A stretch of 64,000 nucleotides of DNA from assembly GCA_050185825.1 (NCBI GenBank), contig JBFWZA010000002.1:124001-188000 (forward strand). Direction: 5' to 3'. The DNA is from SZUA-309 sp050185825. GTDB taxonomy: Bacteria; Pseudomonadota; Gammaproteobacteria; Pseudomonadales; Azotimanducaceae. Positions 33,993 to 43,163 of this stretch are shown here, one piece after another. Made by a program: the position numbers and the translations under genes. The notes under the pieces were generated by a model. The model ran no database searches and was not told the DNA's origin. It saw only the letters and a list, made by a program, of their open reading frames with translations. Numbering within the stretch: the first letter of the stretch is position 1; each line of letters begins with the position of its first letter.

Positions 33993-34919
33993 GTGAGGCT
34001 CCCGAGGCCCCTGCATCGCTACGAGCACCTGGTTTTCGACAGCGGCCGCTGGGCGGGCTTCGAACACCGCCCGGGCGACATCCTGATCTGCACCTCCTAC
34101 AAGGCCGGTACCACCTGGACGCAGATGCTCTGCGCGCTGCTGATCTTCCGCTCGGCGGATTTCGGCGTGCCGCTGACGACGCTCTCGCCCTGGCTCGACC
34201 TCAAGGCCACCCCCATCGACGAGCTGCTTGCCACCTATGAAGCCCAGACGCACCGGCGCTTCATCAAGACCCACACACCGCTCGACGGCCTGCCATACTT
34301 TCCGGATGCGACCTACATCACCGTCGGCCGCGATCCGCGGGATGTGTTCATGTCCATGTTGAATCATCTCGGCAACAACAATCCGGAAACTCAGCAACGG
34401 ATCTTCGGTGCGCAGACGGCCCAAGGGCCGCCCCTGCCGGAAGACCCGAACGAGATCTTCCGGATGTGGCTGACCACGCCCACGTTCGAGTGGGAAGAGG
34501 ACGGCTTTCCCTACTGGTCGCACTTCCGGCACGCGCGCACGTTCTGGGCGTTCCGCCACCTGCCGAACATCCATTTCTTCCACTACAGCGACTATCAGGC
34601 CGACCTGCCGGGCGAGATGCGTATCCTGGCCGATGCGCTCGACATCAGCATCGGCGACCATGAGATCGCCCGTCTCTCGGCAGCAGCGGGGTTCAACGCC
34701 ATGAAGTCGCGGGCGGACGAGCTGGCGCCGGACGTGGATCACGGCATGTGGCGCAGCAATGACGCCTTCTTCCACAAGGGCACCAGCGGGCAGTGGGCAG
34801 GGGTGCTCAGCGACGAGAGCCTCGCGCTCTATGAGCGGAAGAAGGCCGCTCAGCCAGGGATGTTGGGTGAGTGGCTGGAGAAGGGCAGCCGGGTGGTTGG
34901 GAAGGCGCGGGATCTGTGA
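33993..34919 (+). CDS. Sulfotransferase family protein
   Basis: This 308-aa enzyme resembles PAPS-dependent sulfotransferases of the aryl/steroid type. The 5'-phosphosulfate loop is TSYKAGTTWTQ near residue 34. The 3'-phosphate segment is ITVGRDPRDVFMSMLNH, and a catalytic His candidate lies in KTHTPLDGLPYF. The start is GTG at 33993, seven bases after the PhyH stop, with CCGAGG upstream. It would sulfate a hydroxyl, possibly one made by the neighbouring dioxygenase; that link is inference from the neighbourhood. Confidence 0.86.
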   Translation: MRLPRPLHRYEHLVFDSGRWAGFEHRPGDILICTSYKAGTTWTQMLCALLIFRSADFGVPLTTLSPWLDLKATPIDELLATYEAQTHRRFIKTHTPLDGLPYFPDATYITVGRDPRDVFMSMLNHLGNNNPETQQRIFGAQTAQGPPLPEDPNEIFRMWLTTPTFEWEEDGFPYWSHFRHARTFWAFRHLPNIHFFHYSDYQADLPGEMRILADALDISIGDHEIARLSAAAGFNAMKSRADELAPDVDHGMWRSNDAFFHKGTSGQWAGVLSDESLALYERKKAAQPGMLGEWLEKGSRVVGKARDL

Positions 34920-34961
34920 TCCGCGCAGGGTTTCATCAGGTTTCAGAAGGAGAACGCACGG

Positions 34962-36374
34962 ATGAAGTCGACGGTCCTGGGTATGGTGGCGCTGATACTC
35001 GGCATGACAGGCGGCCAGACGCTCGCCAGTCCGCTGGATGCCAGCCTGGGCGAGTTTCGCGACCTGTACCGTGAGCTGGTGGAGATCAATACCACGCTGT
35101 CCTCGGGAAGCTGCACGGAAGCGGCCAATGCCATGGCGCGTCGACTGCGCACCGCCGGCATTCCGGCGAACGACATCCACGTGATCGTGCCGCCGGAGGG
35201 GCCGAAGCGGGGCAATCTCGTGGCGAGTCTCCCGGGTACCGATGAGAACGCCAGACCCATACTGCTGCTGGCACACATCGATGTGGTGGAGGCCAACCCG
35301 GAAGACTGGGAGCGGGATCCGTTCACGCTGATCGAAGAGGACGGCACCTTCTACGGACGCGGCACGGTAGACGACAAAGCGATGGCGGCCATCTTCGTCG
35401 ACATTCTGCGCCGCATGCGGATGTCCGGATACCAGCCGGAGCGAACGGTGAAGCTCGCCCTGACCTGTGGGGAGGAAACGCCCAACGACTTCAACGGCGT
35501 GCGTTACCTGCTCGAGCACCACCGGGATCTGATCGACGCGGAATTTGCGCTCAACGAAGGCGCGATCAGCGTGCTCGACGACGAGGGCAATCGGGTCTAC
35601 CACGGTGTACAGGCCGGCGAGAAGACCTATCAGGACTACCGGCTGGAGGTCAGGAATCCCGGCGGCCACTCCTCTCGCCCGATGCAGGACAACGCGATCT
35701 ACCGCCTCGCCTCCGCGCTCGGCCGCATCTCGGCCCATGCGTTCCCTGTGGCGTTCAACGACACGACGCGCAGCTACTTCGAGCGGCTCTCGTCCATGTC
35801 GGACGGCGAGCGGGCAGCGGACCTGCTGGCGATTCTCCGCGATCCGCCGGATGCGGATGCGCTGACGAGGATCAGCAATGATCCCAGCCTCAATGCCATG
35901 CTGCGCACCACCTGCGTGGCGACGATGCTGGAGGCGGGGCACGCCCCCAACGCCCTGCCGCAGCGGGCCGCGGCGAACGTGAACTGCAGGATATTTCCCG
36001 GTCACACGCAGGAAGCGGTCCGCCGGACGCTCGAGGAGGTCGTCGCCGATCCTGAGGTGTCGGTCACTTTCGTGGATCCGCCGGAGACCACCTCACCCCC
36101 GCCGCCGCTCACCGCGGACATCCTCGGTCCCGTGGAGACGCTGTCGCAGACCATGTGGCCGGGCGTGCCGGTGCTGCCCTTCATGCAGGCCGGCGGCACG
36201 GACGGCCGGTTTCTGACCCCGGCCGGAATTCCCACTTATGGGGTGAACGGCATGTTCATCCAGCCAGAACGTGCCAGGGCTCACGGGCTCAACGAAAGTA
36301 TCCCGGTGCGGTCGCTGTACGAGAGCCGTGAGTTTCTGGACCGGCTGGTCAGGATCTACGCCGGCGGGGAGTGA
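34962..36374 (+). CDS. M20-family metallopeptidase, secreted
   Basis: This 470-aa zinc peptidase has a signal peptide (residues 1-24). Metal and catalytic motifs are LLLAHIDVVEA (His and the catalytic Asp), GRGTVDDKA (bridging Asp), TCGEETPND (Glu-Glu), NEGAIS, and a late His in ARAHGLNE. AGAAGGAGAACGC precedes the ATG. It resembles CNDP/Xaa-His dipeptidase-like amidohydrolases, so it may act on peptides or N-acyl amino acids in the periplasm. It is the last gene of the co-oriented cluster and converges with the regulator at 36393. Confidence 0.88.
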   Translation: MKSTVLGMVALILGMTGGQTLASPLDASLGEFRDLYRELVEINTTLSSGSCTEAANAMARRLRTAGIPANDIHVIVPPEGPKRGNLVASLPGTDENARPILLLAHIDVVEANPEDWERDPFTLIEEDGTFYGRGTVDDKAMAAIFVDILRRMRMSGYQPERTVKLALTCGEETPNDFNGVRYLLEHHRDLIDAEFALNEGAISVLDDEGNRVYHGVQAGEKTYQDYRLEVRNPGGHSSRPMQDNAIYRLASALGRISAHAFPVAFNDTTRSYFERLSSMSDGERAADLLAILRDPPDADALTRISNDPSLNAMLRTTCVATMLEAGHAPNALPQRAAANVNCRIFPGHTQEAVRRTLEEVVADPEVSVTFVDPPETTSPPPPLTADILGPVETLSQTMWPGVPVLPFMQAGGTDGRFLTPAGIPTYGVNGMFIQPERARAHGLNESIPVRSLYESREFLDRLVRIYAGGE

Positions 36375-36392
36375 TCCCCCATCCGCTCCGGA

Positions 36393-38432
36393 TCAGCGGA
36401 GCCGCGACCAGGCACGGATGATGGCTTCGCTCATGATCCGGTGGTGAGCTTCATCCTTGAACGGGAAGCTCGTGGCGTACTTTTCGATGGTGAAATCCGG
36501 CCGTCGGGCCAGCACTTCCCGGCACATCGCCTCCGCCTCCGCGTGACGGCCGGCAAGCTCCAGGCTCGCAGCGGCAATGGCATAGATGTAGAAGTGGGCG
36601 TTGGGTTCCCGGGTGGCCCGGAGTGCCCATTCCGCCCCTTCGTCGAGCCGACCCTGGATGGTGAGCGAGATGCCGCGGGCGGAGAGCACCCCGAAGAGCA
36701 TGGGGTCGAACGGGCTCAGGCGCTCTGCCATGGAGAGGTTGTCGATGGTTTCGAGCATCAGCCCGGAGTGGGTGCCGACGAAGCCGCGCGAGTAGTGGCC
36801 CTGTGCGTAGTTCGGATTCACCAGCAGCGCCCGGTCCAGCGCGGCCATGGCCGCGTCGTGCTCCCGGTTGAGAAATCGTGCCCGACCGAGCGCCCAGTGG
36901 CCCATGGCGTCGCGGCTGTCGTAGGTGACCGCCAGCTCGCCGGACTCGATGGCTCGACCGATCTCGCCGCGCACGTCGTCGGTCGCGTCCAGGAAGGCGC
37001 GCGAGAAGTGATTGAACGAGAGTCCGGCGTGGGCGCGGGCAAACTGCGGATCCTGCAGCAACGCGCGCCGGAAGAATCCGTGGGCGAGCTCGTTGTCGTC
37101 CGGCGTGAACCGGTAGCTGTGCCACATGGCCCGATGGAAGCACTCCCAGGCATCCAGATTCTCGGTGGGTAACCTGCGGACCCGGTCCATCTCGGCCTGA
37201 TCGATCTGCGGCCCGAGCTCGGAGACGATGGCGTCGGCGAGGTCGTCCTGCACCTCGAAGAGATCGCCGAGCGGACGATCGAATCGCTCGGACCAGAGCT
37301 CACCGCCTCCTTCCGCTTCGATCAGGTTGGCAGTCACCCGCAGCCGGTCTGGCGTGCGCTGGGTGGTGCCGTGCACCAGGTAGCGGACGCCGAGCCGGGC
37401 GCCGATGGTGCGGGCGTCGAGCTCGTTGAGGGAAAAACGTCGTGCCGACGCGCGGGCGACGACGAACAGACCCCGAAGCTGTGCGAGCCGGGTGTTCAGG
37501 TCTGTGGAGATGCCTTCCGCGAGCACGCCGCCGCTCTCGTGGCCGCCGAGGTCTTCGAAGGCGAGCACGGCGACGGAAGGACGGGAAGGCAGCTCCGGTG
37601 CCGTGACGGCCTCGACGAGTGTGGAGGCAGTGACCACCACCGCACTCTCGCCGGCGGCACTGATGGCGCGCCAGTCGGCGAGCAGCGTGGTGTCCGGGAG
37701 GCCGGCGTCGAGCAGGCGCCGCCGGGTCCGCTCGAGTGCCTCACGCGCCTCGTCGCGGCCGCGGCGGCGGAACAGCAGGCGCAGCAGGTCTGCGTTGGCC
37801 CGATTGTCGAAGGGATCCAGCGTCACCCGCTGGCGCGCATAGTCGAGTGCGCCGTCGAGAGACGTCGCGTCACCTTCCGCCACGAGTCGTTCGACGAGCG
37901 TTTCCAGGAGCTGCTGGTGCAGCCTCTGAATGGCGCTTCGCTGTGATTCCAGCCAGAGCTCGAACTCGGAGCTCGCGCCGGTGTCGAGCTCGGGCAGCGG
38001 CGAGCGGTCGAAGCGTCGCGCGAAACCGGTGAGCAGACCCGGGTCCACGTTCGGGCGCCCTGCGGGCTCCGCGGAAAGCAGGGCCCTGAGCTCGCTGACG
38101 TCGATACTCACCCTGGACGCATCGAGGCTGACGCTGTCCCGGGTGCTGACGAGAACATCACCTGTGCCGTCATCGAGCACCTCGCGCAGCTTGGTGAGGC
38201 TCCAGCGCAGCGCGCCGCGGGGATCCGCGGTGTCCGGCCAGATCCAGTCACACAGCGTGCTGCGCTGGTGCGGTCCCGGCTCCAGCGCCAGCATGGCGAG
38301 GAGCGCCCGCGTTTTGCGGGATTTCGGCAGCTCCCGCTCTGCTCCGCCGACGGTGACCGTGAGCGGGCCGAGCAGGCGGATGCTGACACCACCTTCCGGC
38401 GCTGCTGCGGTGGTTGGTCTGTCAGTCGGCAT
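36393..38432 (-). CDS. BTAD/SARP-type regulator with TPR domain
   Basis: This 679-aa regulator begins with a winged-helix domain (IRLLGPLTVTVGGAERELP, RALLAMLALEPG, RGALRWSLTKLREVLDD) closely related in layout to the one at 25889. A BTAD region follows, then a CadC/adenylate-cyclase-associated module (FEDLGGHESGGVLAEGISTDLNTRLAQL, YLVHGTTQR, LIEAEGGGELWSERFDR). The C-terminal half is TPR-like. It lacks the AAA ATPase of the other regulator. Its start overlaps the beta-lactamase homologue's end by 11 bases, placing both in one operon. Confidence 0.86.
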   Translation of the reverse strand: MPTDRPTTAAAPEGGVSIRLLGPLTVTVGGAERELPKSRKTRALLAMLALEPGPHQRSTLCDWIWPDTADPRGALRWSLTKLREVLDDGTGDVLVSTRDSVSLDASRVSIDVSELRALLSAEPAGRPNVDPGLLTGFARRFDRSPLPELDTGASSEFELWLESQRSAIQRLHQQLLETLVERLVAEGDATSLDGALDYARQRVTLDPFDNRANADLLRLLFRRRGRDEAREALERTRRRLLDAGLPDTTLLADWRAISAAGESAVVVTASTLVEAVTAPELPSRPSVAVLAFEDLGGHESGGVLAEGISTDLNTRLAQLRGLFVVARASARRFSLNELDARTIGARLGVRYLVHGTTQRTPDRLRVTANLIEAEGGGELWSERFDRPLGDLFEVQDDLADAIVSELGPQIDQAEMDRVRRLPTENLDAWECFHRAMWHSYRFTPDDNELAHGFFRRALLQDPQFARAHAGLSFNHFSRAFLDATDDVRGEIGRAIESGELAVTYDSRDAMGHWALGRARFLNREHDAAMAALDRALLVNPNYAQGHYSRGFVGTHSGLMLETIDNLSMAERLSPFDPMLFGVLSARGISLTIQGRLDEGAEWALRATREPNAHFYIYAIAAASLELAGRHAEAEAMCREVLARRPDFTIEKYATSFPFKDEAHHRIMSEAIIRAWSRLR

Positions 38433-39420
38433 CGGCAGCGAACAGGAAGTAGTCGTAGAGCGTGCGACCCACCTCGGCGATGACCCGCTCTCCGGATTCG
38501 GCCTGGAGGCTGGACGGGCTCTGCGTGAACACCGTGAGGATCACCGTTCCTCTGCCGTCCGGCAGCTCGATCACCCCGACATCGTTGATGGTGCCGCCGA
38601 GCGATCCGGTCTTATGGGCCAGCGGCAGCTGCTGCGCAGGCATTCGACCGGACAGCCTGGCGCTGCCGGTGAGGCAGCGACCCATGATGGCCCGGAGCTG
38701 CTCGCCATACTCCGCGTCGAGCCAGGCATCCTGCCAGAGGCCGGCAAGCAGGGTCGTCATGGCGTCCGGCGTGCCCTGATCCCTCGGGTCCGCGCGCAGC
38801 GCATCATAGAGTCGGGCCCAGTCCGCGTCGGTGAGCCCGTCGAAGTCCATCGCCTGGTACTGCCCGGACATGGACTCGGCAGAGCGCGGCATGCCCATGT
38901 AGTCGCGGATCAGGTCTGCCGTGGAGCGGTCGACGCGCAGGTCGTGGATACCCCGGCCCCTCAGCCAGCCGGTGACGGCCTCACCGCCGCCCACGGTCCG
39001 GAGCAGCACGTCGGTGGCCGTGTTGTCGCTCTGAATCAGCATGGCCTCCATCAGGTTCAGGAGCGAGAGCCGGATGCCCGGGTGCGGAAAAAGGCGGGTG
39101 ATGGATGAGGAAATCACCAGGTCTTCCGGCCGGACCTCGATGAGTCGATCCGGCTTCAGCTTCCCGCGACCGACCAGATGCAGGGCATAAGCCGCCATGG
39201 GCACCTTGTAGGTGCTCGCCAGCGGAAAGTGGCGATCGGCATTGACGCGCACGCGGCGCCCGGACTCGAGATGCAGCGCGCTGACCCCCACCGTGACCTC
39301 GGCCGCCGCGGCATGCCGCTCTATCTCCGCGATTGCGGTCGTCGTGTCCGCCCCTGCAGCCGGCGCGGCAAGCCCGGCCACGAGCAGCAGGGCGGCAATC
39401 GTCAGGAGGCGGCTCGGCAT
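38422..39420 (-). CDS. Class A beta-lactamase-related serine hydrolase lacking the omega-loop Glu
   Basis: This 332-aa exported protein has a signal peptide (residues 1-23) and the class A motifs Ser69-Thr-Tyr-Lys72, Ser131-Asp-Asn133 and Lys270-Thr-Gly272. At the omega loop the usual DRxExxLN reads DRSTADL (residues 164-170), so the deacylating Glu is absent. The region before TPDAMTTLL is about 35-40 residues longer than in TEM-type enzymes. It probably binds beta-lactams or cell-wall peptides but may deacylate slowly or act as an esterase or peptidase. It shares an operon with the BTAD regulator. Confidence 0.84.
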   Translation of the reverse strand: MPSRLLTIAALLLVAGLAAPAAGADTTTAIAEIERHAAAAEVTVGVSALHLESGRRVRVNADRHFPLASTYKVPMAAYALHLVGRGKLKPDRLIEVRPEDLVISSSITRLFPHPGIRLSLLNLMEAMLIQSDNTATDVLLRTVGGGEAVTGWLRGRGIHDLRVDRSTADLIRDYMGMPRSAESMSGQYQAMDFDGLTDADWARLYDALRADPRDQGTPDAMTTLLAGLWQDAWLDAEYGEQLRAIMGRCLTGSARLSGRMPAQQLPLAHKTGSLGGTINDVGVIELPDGRGTVILTVFTQSPSSLQAESGERVIAEVGRTLYDYFLFAADAD

Positions 39421-39495
39421 CGGGCACCTTGAATCGGTACGATCGAGCGGGTAAGTCTACTTCAGCGACGACGATAGGAAACGCATCGGCGGCTC

Positions 39496-40116
39496 ATGAC
39501 CTCCATCGATCTCAACAGCGTCGACACGGTGCTGGCCACCGCCCGCTCGGTGCGGCGCAAGCTCGATTTCGACCGGCCGGTGCCTCGGGAAGTGATTCTT
39601 GAGTGCATCGATCTCGCTGCCCAGGCGCCGACAGGCCTCGGCCAGGAGAACTGGCGCTTTCTGGTGGTGACCGACACGCAGAAGAAACGGCGTCTGGCCG
39701 ATCTCTACGCGGCGGTGCTGGCGGAGCTGGCCGCCGTACGCGGTGTTGCCATCAAGTCCACACAGCACGCGCTGGTGGAGCGTCTCCACGAGATTCCCGC
39801 CATGATTCTGGTCTGCACGGTCGCGGAAGGGCCGGGCACGGAGATCCCGCGCCAGGTCGCCTACTACGGCTCCGTGCTGCCGGCCGCCTGGTCGTTGATG
39901 CTGGCGCTCCGCGCCCGGGGACTGGGAGCCACCTGGACCACGCTGCTCTCCAGCCGCCAGAGCGAGGTGGCCGGGATCCTCGACATGCCGCCGTCGGTGG
40001 TGAACACGGTGATGCTGCCGGTGGCGTACACGAAAGGGGCCGTACTCAAACGGGCGGACCGACTCGCGGCACGGGAGGTCACCTTCTGGGACGCCTGGGG
40101 CCGCGAGCCGGGGTAG
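39496..40116 (+). CDS. Nitroreductase family FMN-dependent oxidoreductase
   Basis: This 206-aa flavoprotein has the nitroreductase signature TARSVRRKLDFDRPVP, AAQAPTGLGQENWRFLVV and a C-terminal LGATWTTLL segment. It probably acts as a homodimer using NAD(P)H to reduce nitro groups or quinones. Its promoter region (39421-39495) diverges from that of the beta-lactamase homologue. The frame before the ATG at 39496 is closed by that intergenic region. Confidence 0.86.
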   Translation: MTSIDLNSVDTVLATARSVRRKLDFDRPVPREVILECIDLAAQAPTGLGQENWRFLVVTDTQKKRRLADLYAAVLAELAAVRGVAIKSTQHALVERLHEIPAMILVCTVAEGPGTEIPRQVAYYGSVLPAAWSLMLALRARGLGATWTTLLSSRQSEVAGILDMPPSVVNTVMLPVAYTKGAVLKRADRLAAREVTFWDAWGREPG

Positions 40117-40128
40117 GGATTCGACCGA

Positions 40129-41451
40129 TCAGGTCTCTACGACGATCACGCTCGCGACCAGACAGTCCGGCGTACCGCCGTCGAACGTCCCGAACGCCGA
40201 GATCTCCGGCTCGCCCGGCAGATCGCTCAGCTCGCCGAGCGAAATGATCCCGGTTTCCGCGTCGCTGCTGAAACCGTCCACCTGCTGAATCTGCGTGGCG
40301 TTGTTGTGCGCCACGCAGACCTCGTTGAGATCGTCGGTGCGCACGGTGAGGGTGTTGCCGTCGATGCCGACGAGCACGCCTTCCACCACCTCCTCGTCGA
40401 GCGCCGGACCCACCTGGGTCAGGAAGGAGGGGAACGGAGCCGGCAGATCCACCACGGCAGGATCCACCTGGGCCCAGGACTCGGCGAAGTCGCCGTCCTC
40501 GGCCCCGTCGATGGGATTGCCGAGGCCGTCGAGCAGCAGCGCGCCGGGCACGGGCTCCACCGCACGACCACCGATCGTGTCGATGATCGAGTCGTCGCCG
40601 GCGAGCACCTCGCCATCGATGCGGCCGACGGTGTCTTCTGCTCCGTAGACGACGGCGAGCGCGCGGAAGGAAATCCCACCGCTGGCGCCGACCACGAAGT
40701 GACCGAAGGCGTGGGCCGGCTCGCCGTCCATGGGATCGTAGGGATCGACGCCCGCAGGCGGCAGCACCAACGCGTTGTCGCGCACGTTCACCGTGGTGCA
40801 GTCTGTCGGCGCGGGCGATACGGATTCGCAGAGATCGAAGGCGCTGGCTGCGACGTTGTCCATCACACCGAAGAGGTGAGTCAGGCGCAGGTTCGCCCGT
40901 TGATCCAGCACCTCGATGAACACCACCGGGCGGAAGCGCAGGCTGCTGTTGCCCGTGAGCACCGTGTGTACGGAGCGGCCCACGTCCAGGTCGATCTGGA
41001 TGACCAGATCCTCGCCGGGCGAGATCTCGAACGGACCCTGCGGGTTGAGATCGATCTTGCCGTTGGCCGGCAATTGCGCGTCCTCTTCGATGCGGCCCGC
41101 CATCAGGTCGTCGCGCACGATCTGGAGTGAGTCGATGTACATGCGGATCTTGCTGTAGCGGCCTGCCGGCACGTCATCCACGTCCAGGAGCAACTCCGTG
41201 ACGTTACGCAGCTCGAGCAGGTTGACGGGCTCCGGGGTGGCATCCTCCGTGAGCACGATCTGCCCGTCGGCGCCGAGCAGCACCACACGGTCGATGTCGA
41301 TGTTGACCTCGATGACGTCATCCAGAGGTCCGTCGCCGAGCAGAATCGCGACGCTGCCGGTGCCTTGGGGATCAGAGGAACCGCTGCCACCACAGGCGGC
41401 GAGCAGCGACCCGATCAGGGACAGGGCAAGCAGGCGGATCAGCGAATACAT
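40129..41451 (-). CDS. DUF4382-domain lipoprotein
   Basis: This is a 440-aa lipoprotein with lipobox SLLAAC (Cys near residue 20). The N-terminal domain (GSVAILLGDGPLDDVIEVNIDIDRVVLLG, ELLLDVDDVPAGRYSKIRMYIDSLQI) matches DUF4382. The remainder is beta-rich with Asp/Glu/Val-rich repeats and a GTFDGGTPDCLVASVIVVE ending. The start at 41451 has GGAG upstream; the longer frame lacks a lipoprotein signal at its start. It is probably surface or periplasmic with an unknown binding role. Confidence 0.78.
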   Translation of the reverse strand: MYSLIRLLALSLIGSLLAACGGSGSSDPQGTGSVAILLGDGPLDDVIEVNIDIDRVVLLGADGQIVLTEDATPEPVNLLELRNVTELLLDVDDVPAGRYSKIRMYIDSLQIVRDDLMAGRIEEDAQLPANGKIDLNPQGPFEISPGEDLVIQIDLDVGRSVHTVLTGNSSLRFRPVVFIEVLDQRANLRLTHLFGVMDNVAASAFDLCESVSPAPTDCTTVNVRDNALVLPPAGVDPYDPMDGEPAHAFGHFVVGASGGISFRALAVVYGAEDTVGRIDGEVLAGDDSIIDTIGGRAVEPVPGALLLDGLGNPIDGAEDGDFAESWAQVDPAVVDLPAPFPSFLTQVGPALDEEVVEGVLVGIDGNTLTVRTDDLNEVCVAHNNATQIQQVDGFSSDAETGIISLGELSDLPGEPEISAFGTFDGGTPDCLVASVIVVET

Positions 41452-41787
41452 GTCGGTCTCCAGATGGGATGCGGGCTGCACGCGGGCGCCCGAACGCTGC
41501 GGGCCAATCTAGAGGATCGGCCCCGGCACGGACGGGCACTCTGTCACGGATTCAGGGAAATTTGTCCCGTCTTGCCAGTTTCCGGCGAGGTTCCACAGCT
41601 TATCCACAGGTGTGGGTGCGCCACCGTTTCTAGCATTCACCGCATCCGGCCGTACGACCCGGACCGGAGAAATCCGGATACGTCGTCACGTTTTTACAAA
41701 CACCAGGGAATTCCATCCCAGTTGTGATCAATCTCCGCCACGGGCGTGACGACGTCCGCGGCAGAGAGAGGCGGGGGCGCATACCTT

Positions 41788-41828
41788 GTCCCCATCGACG
41801 TGTAGTAGCCGGTTGGGGACGACCGGCT
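41788..41828 (+). promoter_or_regulatory. Two mutually exclusive 7-bp hairpins before the 420-aa gene
   Basis: The 395-base gap 41452-41846 has no gene. Just before the ribosome site (GAGGG at 41833), GTCCCCA (41788-41794) pairs with TGGGGAC (41814-41820). AGCCGGT (41807-41813) pairs with ACCGGCT (41822-41828). The arms interleave, so only one hairpin is likely to form at a time, which could regulate translation. Confidence 0.35.
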
Positions 41829-41846
41829 GTTCGAGGGACCAGAGAC

Positions 41847-43109
41847 ATGAAATCGCTTCCGGGGCGTTTGCCCGCCTGTTTGCCTGCCTGTGTGCTTGCC
41901 TGTTTGACTGCTGCCTGCCTGATCGTCAGTACGCCCGTGCTGGCAAAACGAAGAGGTGGCGACGATGGCGGCAGCGGGGTGGTGCCGGCCCTGTCGTTCT
42001 CCTCGGATCGGGACAGCTACGTGGTGGGCGATCGAGCCCAGCTCAGCTGGGCGTCGGACGGCACGCGGTACTGCTGGGCTTCCGGCGACTGGAGTGGGCG
42101 TGTTGCGACGCAGGGCGCCTACTGGACCGAACCACTCGACGGTCCCAGGTCGTATCAGCTCCGCTGCCGTTCCTGGAGCGGCAGAGTGGCAGCCAGCGTC
42201 GAGCTGGCCGTTGCCGCGATCGATCCGCAACCCGCGCCGGATCCGGAGCCCGGGCCGGAACCCGTTCCTGAGCCGGAACCAGTCCCGGAGCCTGAGTCCG
42301 CACCGGAACCCACACCAGAACCGGAGCCTACGCCGGTACCCGAACCGGAGCCCGCACCTGAGCCGGAGCCCGTGCCCGAGCCCGAACCGACCGTCACGTT
42401 CGCCGCGTCGGTTCTGGAGATCGCCGTGGGCGGCAGCACGATGCTGAGCTGGTCTTCCACGGACGCAGACGCCTGCCAGGCATCCGGAGGCTGGGGCGGC
42501 ACGCTCGGCACGTCGGGCTCCCGCTCCGTGGGTCCGATCAGTGCCACCACCACCTTCCTGCTCTCCTGCAGCGGTCCAGGCGGCAGCGCCGACGCCCAGA
42601 CCAGAGTGATGGTGGTGCCGGTGCCTGCCGTGACGCTCGTCAGTGCTGACCCGATGGTGGCCGCCGGCGGCACGACGACGCTCAGCTGGTCTGCTCGCGA
42701 TGCTGATACGTGCCAGGCCAGCGGCGGCTGGTCCGGCAGCCGCACGTCCAGTGGGTCGCAGGTCGTGGGCCCGATCTCGGGCAGCACCACCTTCACCCTG
42801 TCGTGCACGGGCGCGGGCGGCAGCGCGATGCAGATGGTGTCCGTGAGTGCCCTGGGTCGGATTTCGTTGAGCTGGGTCGCGCCCACCCAGAACGTGGACG
42901 GCACGCCGCTGACGGATCTGGCGAGCTACCGGATCTACTACGGCACCGAAAGCCGCAGCTACTCGAGCAGCATCGACGTCACCAATGCCTCGGCCACCAG
43001 CCACGCCTTCGACGCGACTTCGGGCGACTACTTCGTGACCATGACGGCGCTGGACCGGGACGGTAACGAGTCGGCCTACGCGAACGAGATCCTCCGATCC
43101 GTCCCCTGA
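41847..43109 (+). CDS. Secreted Ig-like/FN3-like repeat protein with Pro-Glu linker
   Basis: This 420-aa exported protein has a Cys/Leu-rich signal peptide (residues 1-34). Three related Ig-like units each contain LSWSSTDADACQASGGWGG-type sequence, and the Cys pairs suggest disulfides. Units 1 and 2 are separated by a long (E)P repeat linker at about residues 133-185. The C-terminus is a fibronectin III-like domain (ISLSWVAPTQN, LASYRIYYGTE). It probably decorates the cell surface or binds polysaccharide. The start at 41847 is chosen for its signal peptide and upstream GAGGG. Confidence 0.8.
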   Translation: MKSLPGRLPACLPACVLACLTAACLIVSTPVLAKRRGGDDGGSGVVPALSFSSDRDSYVVGDRAQLSWASDGTRYCWASGDWSGRVATQGAYWTEPLDGPRSYQLRCRSWSGRVAASVELAVAAIDPQPAPDPEPGPEPVPEPEPVPEPESAPEPTPEPEPTPVPEPEPAPEPEPVPEPEPTVTFAASVLEIAVGGSTMLSWSSTDADACQASGGWGGTLGTSGSRSVGPISATTTFLLSCSGPGGSADAQTRVMVVPVPAVTLVSADPMVAAGGTTTLSWSARDADTCQASGGWSGSRTSSGSQVVGPISGSTTFTLSCTGAGGSAMQMVSVSALGRISLSWVAPTQNVDGTPLTDLASYRIYYGTESRSYSSSIDVTNASATSHAFDATSGDYFVTMTALDRDGNESAYANEILRSVP

Positions 43110-43163
43110 CCGGTCCTCAGCAGGGTGGCCTGCGTCCGCGCCGTCGGCACGGGCGCGGGCCGC

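Noticed and set aside
41788..41828. H-type pseudoknot formed by both stems at once
   Set aside because: Only one base separates the last two arms, too short to span the 7-bp first stem, so alternative hairpins are more plausible.
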